Positions 1 to 11,828 of a DNA stretch of 64,000 nucleotides are shown here, in pieces. Every line of letters begins with the position of its first letter. Position 1 is the stretch's first letter. Made by a program: the position numbers and the translations under genes. The notes below the pieces were generated by a model. It had not been told where the DNA came from. It was given only the letters and a program-made list of their open reading frames with translations, and searched no databases. Origin of the DNA: Cyclaneusma minus (lineage: Eukaryota > Ascomycota > Leotiomycetes > Marthamycetales > Marthamycetaceae); contig JAKZHN010000012.1 of the NCBI GenBank assembly GCA_037179335.1, forward strand, positions 1 to 64,000, written 5' to 3'.

Positions 1-124
1 CCTAACCCTAACCCTAACCCTAACCCTAACCCTAACCCTAACCCTAACCCTAACCCTAACCCTAACCCTAACCCTAACCCTAACCCTAACCCTAACCCTA
101 ACCCTAACCCTAACCCTAACCCTA
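1..124. repeat. Telomere, (CCCTAA)n
   Basis: About 20 uninterrupted copies of CCCTAA run from the first base and stop at position 124, where the sequence changes abruptly to AT-rich DNA. The C-rich strand reads 5' to 3' inward, as expected at a left chromosome end. TTAGGG is the usual telomere repeat of filamentous ascomycetes. No degenerate copies are mixed in, so the array is terminal rather than interstitial. Confidence 0.98.
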
Positions 125-180
125 TTTATTTTATATATTTTTTATTTATTCTGTGTTTTGTTTTTTTTTTTTTTTACGCA

Positions 181-500
181 TTTTACCCCTAGTTTCTAAT
201 GCGCTGGTTAGTTCTGCGATTAGGGCTTTGGATAGCGAATTTGGTATTTGCTGGCCCTGACAACCCTGACAACCATACCGTCGCTTTGCTGGGTTGCTCC
301 GCCGGGTCGCTTTGCCGGGTTGCTTTACCGGGTCGCTTTGCTTTTTTTTTTTTAGAGAATAAAGGAATATATAGCTCCTTTAGGCCTTTATTTCTAGCCT
401 TTGCTAATTTCGTAATAATTTCAACCTTTTTTGTTTTTTTTTTTTTTTTTTTTTTTTGCTAAATTGCCCCTAATTTCTAATGCGCCGGCTAATTTTGCTA
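181..500. repeat. Subtelomeric direct repeat (280-bp spacing) after poly-T tracts
   Basis: A stretch of about 40 bp at 181-220 (core CCCCTAGTTTCTAATGCG) recurs at 461-500 (core CCCCTAATTTCTAATGCG). Each copy directly follows a long T tract (about 160-175 and 433-457). The copies differ mainly by C/T and G/A changes. This suggests a duplicated telomere-adjacent unit of about 280 bp. No coding potential is visible in it. Confidence 0.6.
291..341. repeat. 13-bp GC-rich minisatellite
   Basis: Four adjacent units fit the pattern GGGTYGCTTTGCC (291-303, 304-316, 317-329, 330-341), and a partial unit lies just before them. This GC-rich patch sits in otherwise AT-rich DNA within 350 bp of the telomere. 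Confidence 0.75.
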
Positions 501-3500
501 TAATAGGCTTAAATAATAAATTTGGAAATTATTAAAGAAAAATAAAAATTAAATTAATTATAATAATTTAAAATATTTTATAATGATAAAATAGCTAAAT
601 TAAAAACAGATTTATTGCTTTAATTTTAAAATTATTTATAAATTATAAGTTTAGGCAATAAAATTAAATGCATTAAGCAGGCTTTTAAAAACCAATTTTA
701 ATATATTGGAGATAAAAATATTGCAATATAAATTAAAAATTTTATTTAAAGCATTAAAGAATTTAATAACGTATTTAAAGGGAATTTAGCTTATTTTAAT
801 GCTAATTTTAAATTTGGTATAAACTTTGAAAAAACCAATCAAAATAATTATTAAGATAATATATAAAAAGTTAAAAATTGCAATATTAATATTAGCCGTT
901 TTAAAAAACAAGAATTTTAATGCTTGGCTAAAAATTTTGCATTGGGTTTTTAAAAAATAAATATTGGATTTTTTTATTTTAAATGGATAAATTATATTAA
1001 AAGGATTAAAACACGCAAATTAAATATAATTATTTTTTAATGCCTTTAATTTAATAATTTAAATTCTTTATAAATATTATTTTATAGCTATACTTGGATA
1101 TTTAAAAACAATTAAAATTTTGGTAAATATTAATTAATATTATTAATGGTTTAGAATATTTTGAAATATTACAAAAGACATTAAAAAATATAAATTCTAT
1201 AATAGAATTAAGTTTTTTAGGCTATTATTACCCGGATTTTTGCAATTTTTACCGGTTCTTTTTAGGGCTTTGTTGGATATTTTAATAAATTATATTATAT
1301 TATTGCTTGAATGCATTAGGAATAGCCGCAGCTATTAATATATTATTATAATAATATACAAATTTATTAAAATACGCTACTTTATTTTTATTATGGATTT
1401 TAAAGCTAAAAAGCTTGCAAAAGCTTTTATTAATAGAATTTATTGTTTGTATAATATTTTGGATAATATTATTTTGGATAAAGAAATCCAATTTATTTTC
1501 TAATTTTAAAAGCATTTATTTAAAAGGCTAAAGATTAAATTAAAACCATTTTTTTAAATAAATAAATAAATAAAATAATTTAATGCTTATTTAAAATAAT
1601 ATTCAAAAAGCTTTATATTTTTTATTTAAAATAATTGGGTAAATTGGCTATTACTAGCGGAATTTGCTTTTAATAATTAAATATTTAAAATTATAGGGAC
1701 AATGCTATTTTTTGCCAATTATAAATTTTATTTGTAAATAGGTATAAAACTATTCTAGCCTTGTTTTTTAAATATAATCCCAATTTAAAAACAATAATGT
1801 TATAAAGCCAGTATTATTGCGGACCATATAAAATGGATTTTTATTTAATTTAAAACATTTGCTTAATACTTAATTAATTATTATAAATAAAATGCCAATA
1901 TTTATTGCTTTAAAGCTTTGGTTTTTAAAATCGGCTAATATATTTATATTAATACCAAAAATATAAAAATTAATTATTTTATGAAAAAAAAATGGGCCAG
2001 GCTATAAAAGGTATTTAAAATATATAAATAAGCCTGTTTTTTGGATGTTTTTAATAGTATAATTCTTTTTAATATTTTATATATTGTTTTAATCAAAATT
2101 AGAAATAAAAGAATATTTAGGCCAAAATAAAATTAATCGATTGGAAAATAAAAGTATTAAAGGCAGGATATTAAAAAAAATATAAAAGCTTATTAAAAAA
2201 TAGGAATTTAATAGCGTTTTCGATATTTGTAATTAGGATATTTGCCTAAATTAGGGCCTAATATATTATATTAAATAAATAAACTATGAATTAAGCTAAT
2301 AATTAAAAGCAGATTTTTATGGCTTTAAAAAATATTTATAAAAATGTTATTAAAATTATTTAAATAAATTAGAATTTCCAAGCTTTTTTATTAAATGGGT
2401 TTTATAATATAGCAAAAATATATTATAGCTATTTGCTATAATATAAAAAATTGCCTTAATATAAAATTTTAATTAAATTATGGCCGTTTTAATATTTAAA
2501 AAATAAGAAAAATTTAAAAAGGCTGCGGTATAAATAATAAAGGCAAAAATAGCTGTTTTTAAAAAAAAGGGACGGCTTAAAAGGGGTATAATTTTAAGCA
2601 TGTTAAAGAGAGAATAATTAGTTTTATAAAGTTTATAAATTACAGTTAGAAAATACTAAGGGATTTTTAGCGCTATTTAAAATAAATAGCAATTTAAAAA
2701 GGGATATTATTATAATATTAATTATAAATGCTTTAAATACGTGCCTTAAATATACGCTATATATTATACGCTTTAAGCACTTTTTTATACTAGGCACGTA
2801 ATCTTAGCGCTTTGCGCTAGTTTGCAAGGCTTTTAAGATTTTGCAAAGTTGTAAACTTTCTCCTACAGCTTATAACGTCGCTTTATTTTAATCCCTGCCT
2901 TGCCTTTAAGCTGCCGTGATATTAATATTTGTTTTAAATAAATTCTAATATTATATAATTATAAAAAAAAAGCTTTTAATTGGGAGTTAATTATAAACTA
3001 GGCTTTTTTAATCCGTTGCTTAATATATTTTTAAAATATACCAAAAGCTTCAAAACTAATTAATTTAAATTTTTGGCTTTGTTTTTTTTTAAATTATAAA
3101 ATTTTTATTTAAATTCGGTATCGCTATAAAAATACAGCCGTTAAAAATAAAAAAGCCATTATCCAAATATAATTTCCGTTTAGCTTTAAAGGCTATAGCC
3201 ATTTGTTTTTTAGCTAGGATTATGTGTTATTAAATAAAATTAGGATATTATTAATTTATATATTAATAATGGAAAAATAGGCTAAAAAATTATAAATTAT
3301 AAAATATAAATTAAACGTTGGAATTTTTATAAATAGTTTTTATTAATAATGGTTAAAATATATTATTTATTAATATAAACCGGATTTGGCAATATTATAT
3401 AATGATTTTAAAAAAATTATAATTATTTTTAAAAAATATAAATGCTTAAGGTTTTTGGAAAAAACGATAATTCTTTTTTTAAAACAAATTGCAAATAAAA

Positions 3501-3690
3501 ATGGAAATAGGCTTATATACTGTTTTAAAAATAAAGCTTTTTTTCGCATTTTTAAAAATGGTGAGCTAGGGCTATAATAAGCTATTGGCTAATTTTTTAA
3601 ATTATTGGAAATTAAATTGGAATTTTTTATTTGCTTTTCCACCGCAAGCGCCCTGCGGGGCTTGGCGGTGGGGAGCAAATAACTTTAGTG
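501..3690. other. AT-rich subtelomeric block, probably RIP-mutated
   Basis: The composition is very AT-rich and stop codons are frequent in every frame. The only open stretches are short runs rich in Lys, Asn, Ile and Phe, which is what AT-rich DNA gives by chance. This is typical of repeats destroyed by repeat-induced point mutation in ascomycetes. I could not recognise any parent element. The short GC-richer patch near 2740-2920 is also non-coding as far as I can see. Confidence 0.75.
3629..3680. repeat. Inverted repeat (hairpin) at the inner edge of the AT-rich block
   Basis: The arms at 3629-3645 and 3664-3680 are near-perfect reverse complements (ATTTGCTTTTCCACCGC against the complement of GGCGGTGGGGAGCAAAT). 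A shorter inner stem is formed by AGCGCCC and GGGGCTT. The hairpin sits where base composition changes from strongly AT-rich to normal. It could be a transposon end or a transcription terminator of a lost element. Confidence 0.6.
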
Positions 3691-4369
3691 CTCTCTGGAT
3701 TTCCCGCTATATTTTCCCACCTTTTCTTGCCCTACTGGCCTGATTTTTAAATTGGCGATGGGCGAGCTTCGGGATTCGCATATTGTGCTGGCAAATTAAC
3801 TAGAAATTTTGTATTAGCAGTGCAATTGGAACGCGTTAAATTTGCGCAGCTGCTTACGATATCGCTATAAAATTGTAAAAGCTGGAGATTGCCAATAGAG
3901 TCGACTGGGCGCAACACTTGCTGTAAAACGGAATACTGATATAGACCAAATTGTCGATTGTGAATTTAAACTCTATGATTCTCCCCGCATAGTATATAGA
4001 AAATATGGAGTTCTGGATTTGTGAATTCGGAATTGGTGGAAATTAATGGAAGATGCGCGGCGGGCTAAATTGGTCAGTCCACTTAACGCTTACAAACCCT
4101 TGAAGCTGCGGCGCGGAGTTCCACCGTCGACTCTCCAGTCTTATCACAAAAACGAGTATTACCCTCAAACACCAGACAAGTCTGGTGGGACGCGAATAAA
4201 TCATTCAAATTCATTTAATGTCTATCCTCACCCACCATATCTGACAAATAACCAATTACCACTACAAAGCTATCATGCTTGCTCATGCCAAGTCCATTCA
4301 CATGTCCATCCACATCGTTATTCATGCCAATTAATCCTTCTTTGTTACCATGCCACTTGAACATTCACA
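3691..4369. other. Intergenic, no gene recognised
   Basis: Normal-composition DNA between the AT-rich block and the 3' end of the antiporter gene. An open frame at 4046-4360 (+) has no recognisable domain and partly lies in what is probably the 3' flank of the antiporter. I see no supported feature. Confidence 0.5.
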
Positions 4370-7300
4370 TCACTTCCCCCTCGTCGGCTCCTCCGCAAAG
4401 CGAATACCTCGGCTCCTCTGACCGACGGGCGGTGGCACTCGCGGGGTGTCGTCATCCTCACTGTCCTCATCCACACCCTCACTAACGCCCAGCGCCGCCT
4501 CTCGTCTCCTCCTCTCAGCCGGTGTCTCCATATCCGTCGGACTGGGCTGACCCAAACTGTCACCCAAGTTGTCACTCAGAACACTCTCCCTTCCCTTTGC
4601 GCCACTACTAGACGCAAAAGCCTCTCTTCGCCTCCTCTCAGCCGGCGTCTCCCGTTCCTCCTCATCCTCACTCTGTACCTCACTCAACACCGCCTCTCTG
4701 CGCTTCCTCTCCACTTCAGACTCAGCAACGTGCTGGCTCGGTCTTCCCCTCTCATTAGAGCCTGGCCGCGAGCCACTCCCACTCCCACTCCCACTCCCAC
4801 TCCCACCACTGTCAGCATCCCTCACCATCACCTTCGGCGGCTCCCTGATCTCCGGGATGTTCCTCGACCTTCCCACCCTCTCATCTGGCTCACCATCCCT
4901 GAGCTTGGTAGTCGTGTGCTTCCCCTTTGGCCTGCCATCATCCTTACTCTTCTTCCTCACATCCTCCTTGATCCCCTCACTCGCATTGCTGTTCTGCACA
5001 ACCTCAATCCGCGCCTTCGGGTCCAGATTCTGAATCTCACGCAAGAAGTCCTCCTTCGTCATGCGCTTGCCAGCACCGCCAATAGTGAAGCGAATGCGCG
5101 AGTCGTCGGAGTCACCAAAGTCATCCTTTTTCTTGCCCTTGCGATTCGGAGACTCGGAGTCGCGTCCAGTCATGCCTTTCGTGAACGCAGTCCAAGTGCC
5201 TTTGCGGCTGATTCCTTGGCGAGGGGGTGGGTTGGATGGGTCTGTAACATCGTCAGCTTGTTTGTTATATTGGGCGTCATTGACCAAGATTCAACATTTC
5301 AAGTGCTTCAACAACTTCTTTTGATCTCGGGGGCAAGCCCCCTGAACCCCAGGACGCTGCGCTGGCTGCGCTAAATAGAAATCGCGCTGACTAAAAATCG
5401 GAACATACCTTGATCACTCTTCTTCTCATCAGATGTCGACGCACTGCCTCCTCCTTGGGCTGGAACACCGGCCTTCTTTCCACCACCACCCCATGTACCC
5501 ATGCGGCTGATTCCTTGACGAACGGCTCCATCACCTTCTTTGGGTTCGGCTTTGTGTTTGGGCAGTTCGTACTTCTTGACCACTTCACCGTCTGCGTCTT
5601 CCACGATGATGGTGTTGCCAAACTGATATGCAAACGCCGGCCCACTCTTCTGCTCCGGCTCCTTCGGTTTCCTCGGAGCCGACTCCCCATCCTTCCCTTT
5701 CCAGGCGCCAAGCATCTTGCGAAAGTTCTTATAGGTATGACCAGGATGCTCCACATCATCCTTGACATCCTTCTCCACAGCTTCAAGCTTCTGCTCCTTC
5801 CGCTGCCCACTGGGACTCCTCACAACGTTCAGCACATCGCCATCTTCATTCTCAATGATTATGTTGTCTCCTTCTTGGTATTGCTCCGTCTCGTCGGGGT
5901 TCACCTCTGCATCAGATTTGTGCTGATCTCTCTTCGGATCGCCTCGATGCATAATGCGGTCCATTTCAGGATCATGCTGCACGTCGCCGAGAGCGAGTTC
6001 TCCTTCATGATCCTCTCTCTCGTCATCCGCTTTTTCGTCATCAGCAGAACCTGAGTTCTCATGGTTCAATGTTGTCACACCAGAGACATTACTCTGATGG
6101 CGTCGCTGAGGTCGAATCGCACTCTCACTGATCGGTCCTCCAGGACCAAGTCCGTCATCCCACTTCTTCTTGCGACGACGAGAAATCATTGAATTACTTC
6201 GACTGCCCTGCCGACTCGGATTATCCTCTTCTTTCTGCCTTCGCAAGAAGTTTCCGGGAACACCACCGACGGGTGGCAATTGGCCAGGCGGAACGTCATC
6301 GTAGTCAGACATTGAGGATCTTTCCGTCTTGGCCATAGACTTCGACTGTGAAGCAATGCGTGGAAGTCGGTTCATCCATGAAGGTCCTTCCTCGTTGGCT
6401 TGAGTGTAGGACATGGTGAGAGTGAGGGTGTTGATGTGCTTTCCGAGTGTGAAGACAGCAATGCTAGAACCATGCACGATGATCGATGAAATGACCAGGA
6501 AAGTAGTGATGGGCCAGATCAGAACGATGAGTTCGTAGTTCTTCGCACCTTCAGCTGGTAGCTGCGATAAGGGAGTCGTGTCTCCTCCTCTCTCCAACTC
6601 CGCTCGAGCAAGGATGGCAACAAAGATGGCTCCGACACCAATGGGTCCAAAGTGGCCCGCGAATACGGCTTCGCGCCATGTTTTGATGTCCGGGATGAGG
6701 GGCTTCAGAGCCACCATGATTGGGATCCGGCGGAAGAAGATAACAAAAAGAGCGATGACGACCAATCTCCAAGGAGTGACGCCGAGCGTTTCGTAGTTAT
6801 ATTGCTCCCATGGAATGATGGTGCCAAAATAGACGAAGTACGCCAAGTTGATGAGCAGGTCAATGACGTTGGAGACGTGGGACTCTTCAGTCTTTTGAGT
6901 AAACCATCCATCGTTCGAAAAGCCAACTCCTGCAGCAAAGCCGACCAGCAGATCATCCATACCCAGAAGACTTCCAGATCCAGCGCACCACAGAGCGAGC
7001 ACAAAGTAGAACACAAGAAAACTCTCACGATCCACCAAATCATTCCTCTCGGACCATTTGATACCATGACGCGCGATGTAGCCAATCGTGAAACCATAAA
7101 CAGCTCCGAAGACACACTCGTACAGGATAGTGACGGCGAACCATTCTTTGGTTACCTCGGCAGCGTTGAGGTCGTAATGAATGAGATACAGAGCCAGGTA
7201 GATGAATGGAAAGGCCATGCCATCATTACATCCCGACTCGGCAGACAGCAAGTCTCTCAGATGCTTGGGTACACGTTTTGCGAACTTGCCCTTGCCAACA

Positions 7301-7752
7301 ACAGACGAAGCCAGAACTGGATCAGTGGCAGTCACACAGGCCGCACAACACAGAGACTGCAACCAGTTCAGGGAAGGTATCATCCACCAGATGAACAGAC
7401 TGACGATGAGCCATCCGAACGTCATGACCGGGAGTAGCAAGAACACGACCGATCGCCAATGCTTCTCCATGTAGAATTTGGGCAATTCGACTCCAACGGC
7501 GAAGCATTGAACGACCAAGACGATTCTGGAGAACTCGAGGGTGATCTGATCGGTATTGCCCCATGTTGAGGGATCGATGAGGTTCGCAGCGTGAGGTCCG
7601 AAGATGATGCCGCAGATGGTGGCCACAGTAGCTTCGCCGATATACAGGCGCTCCTTGATGAAGGACGAACACAGCATGAACAAGCTGGTAAAGCCGCCCA
7701 GGATGATGTAGACCAGATGCGGCTTGTTGATGGACAAGTGGTCCCAGGCCAT
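4370..7752 (-). CDS. NHA1: Plasma-membrane Na+(K+)/H+ antiporter, NHA1/CNH1 type
   Basis: Two exons, complement 7752-5409 and 5241-4370, give about 1071 aa. The intron (5408-5242) has donor GTATGT and acceptor TTACAG, and the split codon joins in frame; an acceptor 15 bp upstream would also keep frame. The N-terminal half has about 12 hydrophobic segments and the cation-proton antiporter hallmarks ATDPVL (142-147) and ESGCNDG (172-178), where the acidic residue of the ND pair is part of the transport site in this family. The long hydrophilic tail fits fungal NHA1 proteins (985 aa in yeast), which extrude Na+ and K+ in exchange for protons at the plasma membrane. The tail repeats short motifs: RQGISRxGTW once in each exon, an acidic IIxxEDxDGxV-type motif twice, and TPAERRRREA twice, plus a Ser-Gly run. 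The start ATG precedes the first membrane segment directly. Confidence 0.93.
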
Positions 7753-8799
7753 CTTGAACTGCGATTGATTTCCCGTCCTGCTTCAGTCGGTGTGTAGGGT
7801 GTCGGCTAGCGTGTAGACCGGGGATGGCAGACGAATGGTTCTGAGGGAAGAGAGGACGTTGAGCCTTGGTGAAGGCCGCGAGAACAAGGAAGATGAAGCT
7901 GACTTCGAACGGCGCTCCCTTTCAACCTGGCGCGTTTGGTGGCCCAATACCCCAGTCAGTGGATTCCCTGAATAGTTTGTAGACGAAGCAATGCATAAGC
8001 TTCTTGGTTGCGCCCAGTCGCCGCTCCAAGCCGTGGGAAAAGGTGTTGTTGATCGCGGGGGGTTGGAGTACCAAGCCGGGAATTTGCTGGTAGGTGGTAG
8101 AACACGCAGAGAGGGCCAGAAAAGCTCGTGGGAGGTGTTTTAGGCAGTGACGATGCCAGGCTTGGCGCCTCACAGGCTCTCGTTCTGCCAGCTTCCAGCC
8201 CACAGTCAGTTTGTCAGGCGTAGGCCAAGAGCCTTAGTCTCAATGCCGAAACTCGATGTTCTGCTGTCCGAAGTCTAAAGTGCACTGCCATTATTCGCTG
8301 ACGTGCAGCGGCGGTCTAAGCCACTTTCGGCATCGGCTGGGCGGTGAAGGCTGAAAGAAACGGAAACTCGGATGAGATCACCCGCAAATCGAAGCGCAAA
8401 CTCCAACCAAGTCTAGAACATCACGATTCACGTGCGACGACACTCTCATCATTCATGCGCGACATCTGGGGCCTCTGTTTCGTTTCATCGGCACGGAAGC
8501 GACGCCTGTCGCACGTCGAGGATCCAAACCCCGAAACTTCCTGGGAACCGATATCATCGCCAATCCAGACTTGCAAACGGCAAACGCGCGGTGATGTACG
8601 GCTTGATAACAAAAGCACTAACCACCAAGCCAGGTCCCGTAGGACGATAGCGCTTGTTCCATTTCTAGCTACTTATGCCGCTTCCTGCGCCGAGGCGCCA
8701 CAGGTGAGCACACATACCTACGCTTGACGCATCATCACGCCTCTCGGACCTCAAAAGCCAAGCCAGATTTCGTTCTTCATGCTCCTTTCCGCCCAATCT
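7753..8799. other. Upstream region of NHA1, no gene recognised
   Basis: This stretch lies upstream of the antiporter start. Open frames on both strands are short, overlap each other and show no known motif. It probably holds the NHA1 promoter and 5' leader. Confidence 0.45.
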
Positions 8800-10510
8800 C
8801 TTCTTTGTTGCACATCGAGTTGCCAGAGTTGAGGTTTTTCTGGGAGATTCGATTGAAACTTGGCTGCTCTTCCCGGCCATTGATTCGTGGTCATCATGTC
8901 TCTGACAGGCCTGACGACTTGCGGCGTTCAACTTGGCTGCTTGGGCTCTCTACTGCCCTTCACCGCCAGCTTGGGTCTGGGAAGCCCTCCCACTCCGTTT
9001 CTGTTGCACGTCGATATCCAAGATCTCGAAATCTTGGGAACCTCTACTTCGCTTGCAAGCACTTCGTTGGCCATCAATCTTTTGCAGAGTGGCGGGAGAA
9101 ACCTGTGGCGTTCGATTTACCCGACTTCAACGTCCCTCGGAACTTGCAGGGAGTATTTTTAGAAAATGAAAACAGCCTGAAGTTGCGAGCCTCTCATTCT
9201 CTTTATATCCATCTTCTGTCGCACATCGACTTCCAGAGTCTGGGACGCTTAAAGCTGATGCTGGCCCCCAGGTTCCCTTCTTGACTTGGGATTGGCGGTC
9301 GTTGATCATCTGTCTTGACGAAGGCGAGGACCGCGAGGGACTTGTGGCGTACGCCATAGCTTACCCGTCGTGGCATCGCGAAATCCACGGTTTCTGATTC
9401 TTAGTTCCTTGGGGGCCTCTATTCTGATACCTGTCTGGTTGTTGTTGATGATGCAGCTCTAGCAAATGCTGGGCTTATAGATGGGTGGCGGATCGTCCAC
9501 CTAAGCTTCTCGTCTTCCTCTTTCGACTACTTCATACATGGCCTGAGTATATCCTCAGATACTGAGTCTTTCATTCCGTCACATTCAATCTCTAGCAAGG
9601 GTTCTGTCATCTCGAGTGTTGAATTTCTTCCCTTCCTGAAACTCGAAGTCGGACACTAGATGGGGTGTTTGGCCATCAACAGCAGCAGAAGCAGACTGGA
9701 AACACTAGTGGCGTTAAACACCTGATCCCGAGTATCTGGAGACGCAGAATTCAGACCACTCTGATGACATTCTCGTGGCTTGAATAACTTTGTCATACAT
9801 CGACTTCCCAGAGTTGAGATTTCGCTGGGAAGGGCTATATTGAACTTGGGCGCTGAAGTCGAATCACCCAAACTTCCTACTACGAACCTCGAGCTTGTGG
9901 CGCTGGGATATACCCACATTTCGTGATCATGGATGCAATTTTCAGACAATGCCACAAGTTTGTTGCAAGTCGACATCCCAGAGTTGACGTTTCTCTGGGA
10001 AGCCAATATCGAACTTGCAGATCATGAGGTCCAATCTCCACCATTTCCTACTGTCACTGTTGAGCTTGTGGCGCTGCGGTATACACCGACTTTGGTTTCC
10101 TTGGATGCGAGCCTCCGTGACTCGGAATCCTGGTAGCTCTGTTGCACGTCGACTTTCCAGAGTTCTGATTTCTCTGGGAAGCCTTATTTCATCCAGGGAA
10201 CTAGCGCTGTCAATCCTCTGCATTTTTTGCTATGAGTGTCATTTAGTCAACTTGTCAAGTTTGTGGCGCTTTGATATACCCACCTTCAACGTCCTTGACC
10301 ATTCATCTCGAGGGCCTACAATCCAACTGCTTTGCTGCACGTCGAGTTACCAGACTTCCGTGGTTTTGGTATGGCCTTGCTCAAAACCATTTTGGGCGTT
10401 GAAGATCATGCCAAGGGCCATTCGCCTCGCGCTGGTTCTAGACATGACTGTATGGTGTTTCAGGACGTCGAGTTTTGCCATCCGTCGCTAGAGTATTGCA
10501 TCTCCGGCTC
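8800..10510. repeat. Degenerate tandem array, about 190-bp units with an internal hairpin
   Basis: A recognisable block, consensus near TTGCACGTCGACTTCCCAGA followed by GTTGA, then TTTCTCTGGGAAG, recurs at about 8806, 9002, 9217, 9605, 9793, 9961, 10138 and 10332; a weaker match lies near 9400 and a partial one at 10463. Spacing is about 170-215 bp. A second block (GCTTGTGGCGCT, then GATATACCCAC) lies between several units. In the best copy TCCCAGAG and CTCTGGGA form a perfect 8-bp stem with a 9-nt loop (9976-10000). Frames are not preserved from unit to unit, so I treat this as non-coding or as a decayed repeat gene. Confidence 0.65.
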
Positions 10511-11099
10511 TGTCACTCGTCTTTCCCGACTATTTCCAAAACCTAGAGTCCTTCTGTGGTATCCCTGCTCCGTGTCTCTCTCGTACACTCTTACGATCCA
10601 ACCACCTTGGATTCCATAACCTGTGGCTTGTGCTATTGACCAAACTTGAATAACTGCGGTAAGTCGACACGCAATAAAGACAATCCATGCCTCTACTCGC
10701 CGTTAGTTCCTCTGCCGGAGAATTCGAAAAATAAAGCTTGGGCGCTAATCATGGTTTATCTTGCGGACTAGCGTGCGAATTGGGAAGTCACAAAATGACA
10801 ATATATAAAAGTCGCCAGTTCCGAGAGGCCTTAATGGCAAAAGTACAGCTAAACAATATATATAGCTAGGTGTATACGTATTTATTAGTCTCTGTGCTGG
10901 CTACCTCGTAGTTTTAGGGTCTCAAACTTCCAGATGTCAGAGACTTGGGTGGTAATGCATAATATTGTGTCCCCATAGGCGGAGCGAATCAAAGGACACC
11001 CACATTATCTCCCATCGAGTACATATGACAGCCTTGGCTGGCCTCTCGATCTCGCCCGTGCTTTGCATCTTAGCTTCCGTATTTTCATGGTAGACACCC
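10511..11099. other. Intergenic, no gene recognised
   Basis: Unremarkable sequence between the tandem array and the NLR relic. It becomes slightly AT-richer toward 10850. I see no gene or structured element. Confidence 0.4.
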
Positions 11100-11105
11100 G
11101 TGAAT

Positions 11106-11600
11106 CTCAATCCTCAACGAAATTCAATAGCTGGGCGAACGCATGTCACTCAGACTGTTAATACAATCAAGAAGATTGCCGAACTATCAGCTAAGATTGC
11201 TACGATATGCCTCCGATTTGAAGAAGTCGGCAGCAGCAAACCCGATGTCGAGCGAATCTCTACCAAGGACAAGTGGGGAGACGCCGCGAAGCGCCTCCGC
11301 GGGCTACCCGGCAGTGCCTATAGCGTGAAATTCGACAGCAGCAAAGCTGACATTAAACTACTCTCCACACACATCACTCAACAACTTGGAGAATGGCGCC
11401 AACAGCCTTTATGCGATAGTTGGCAGCCCTAGCACGAAGCTCGGGATTCTGGCGCGGCTGCTTACCACCTTGAATAATAGCCAGTCGCTGCTGAAGAAGC
11501 TGGAGCAGAAACTCGAGGCTGGTTCTCGTTCTCAAAATTGGCCGCGCTCAAGCAAGGATATAAGCAAGACCGTCCACCAAAAACCCATTATTAGGGGTTC
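11106..11600 (+). pseudogene. Relic of the N-terminal domain of a fungal STAND/NLR-type protein
   Basis: Two overlapping open segments in different frames (about 11100-11432 and 11386-11652) together resemble the helical N-terminal domain found before NACHT or ankyrin regions in fungal STAND proteins. The first has a VNTIKKIAELSAKIATICL-type helix followed by DVERIST and a KFDSSKA segment. The second has LLKKLEQKLEAGSR followed by a Trp-Pro stretch. The frame change near 11390 and the absence of any NACHT P-loop downstream mark it as a broken fragment. It runs into AT-rich repeat DNA at about 11600. The assignment rests on pattern memory of the family, so confidence is modest. Confidence 0.4.
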
Positions 11601-11747
11601 CAAGCTTACCCCTATATTTATAGATATTTATGGATTTATCTATGGATTTTAAAGTGTCATAGATTAAATTTATCTAATAGATTCAATATATAGATTAGAT
11701 TCTGGCGTTTAGATTCCCCAACACTGTAATTTTTAAAATCAAGAATA

Positions 11748-11814
11748 TGCCTAGTGGTTAGGAAATTGGAATAGACAAGTAAAACGACGTGACCCGAAAT
11801 CAGACTCAGATTCC
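11748..11814 (+). other. tRNA-like Pol III box A / box B pair (possible SINE or tRNA relic)
   Basis: TGCCTAGTGGTTAGGA (11748-11763) resembles a tRNA box A. AGACTCAGATTCC (11802-11814) resembles a degraded box B at a tRNA-like distance. No acceptor stem or anticodon stem closes around them. It is followed at 11829 by a repeated sequence, which would fit the tRNA-derived head of a SINE. Confidence 0.3.
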
Positions 11815-11828
11815 CAATTTTCCACTTT

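Noticed and set aside
1300..1515. Open frames in the AT-rich subtelomeric block
   Set aside because: Composition is Lys/Asn/Ile/Phe only, as expected by chance in AT-rich DNA.
4046..4360. 104-codon plus-strand frame near the 3' end of NHA1
   Set aside because: No motif, His/Tyr-rich composition, and no clear promoter or intron signals.
4569..5374. Long plus-strand open frames opposite the NHA1 tail
   Set aside because: They are complementary shadows of the low-complexity, Ser-Gly and Arg/Glu-rich tail of NHA1.
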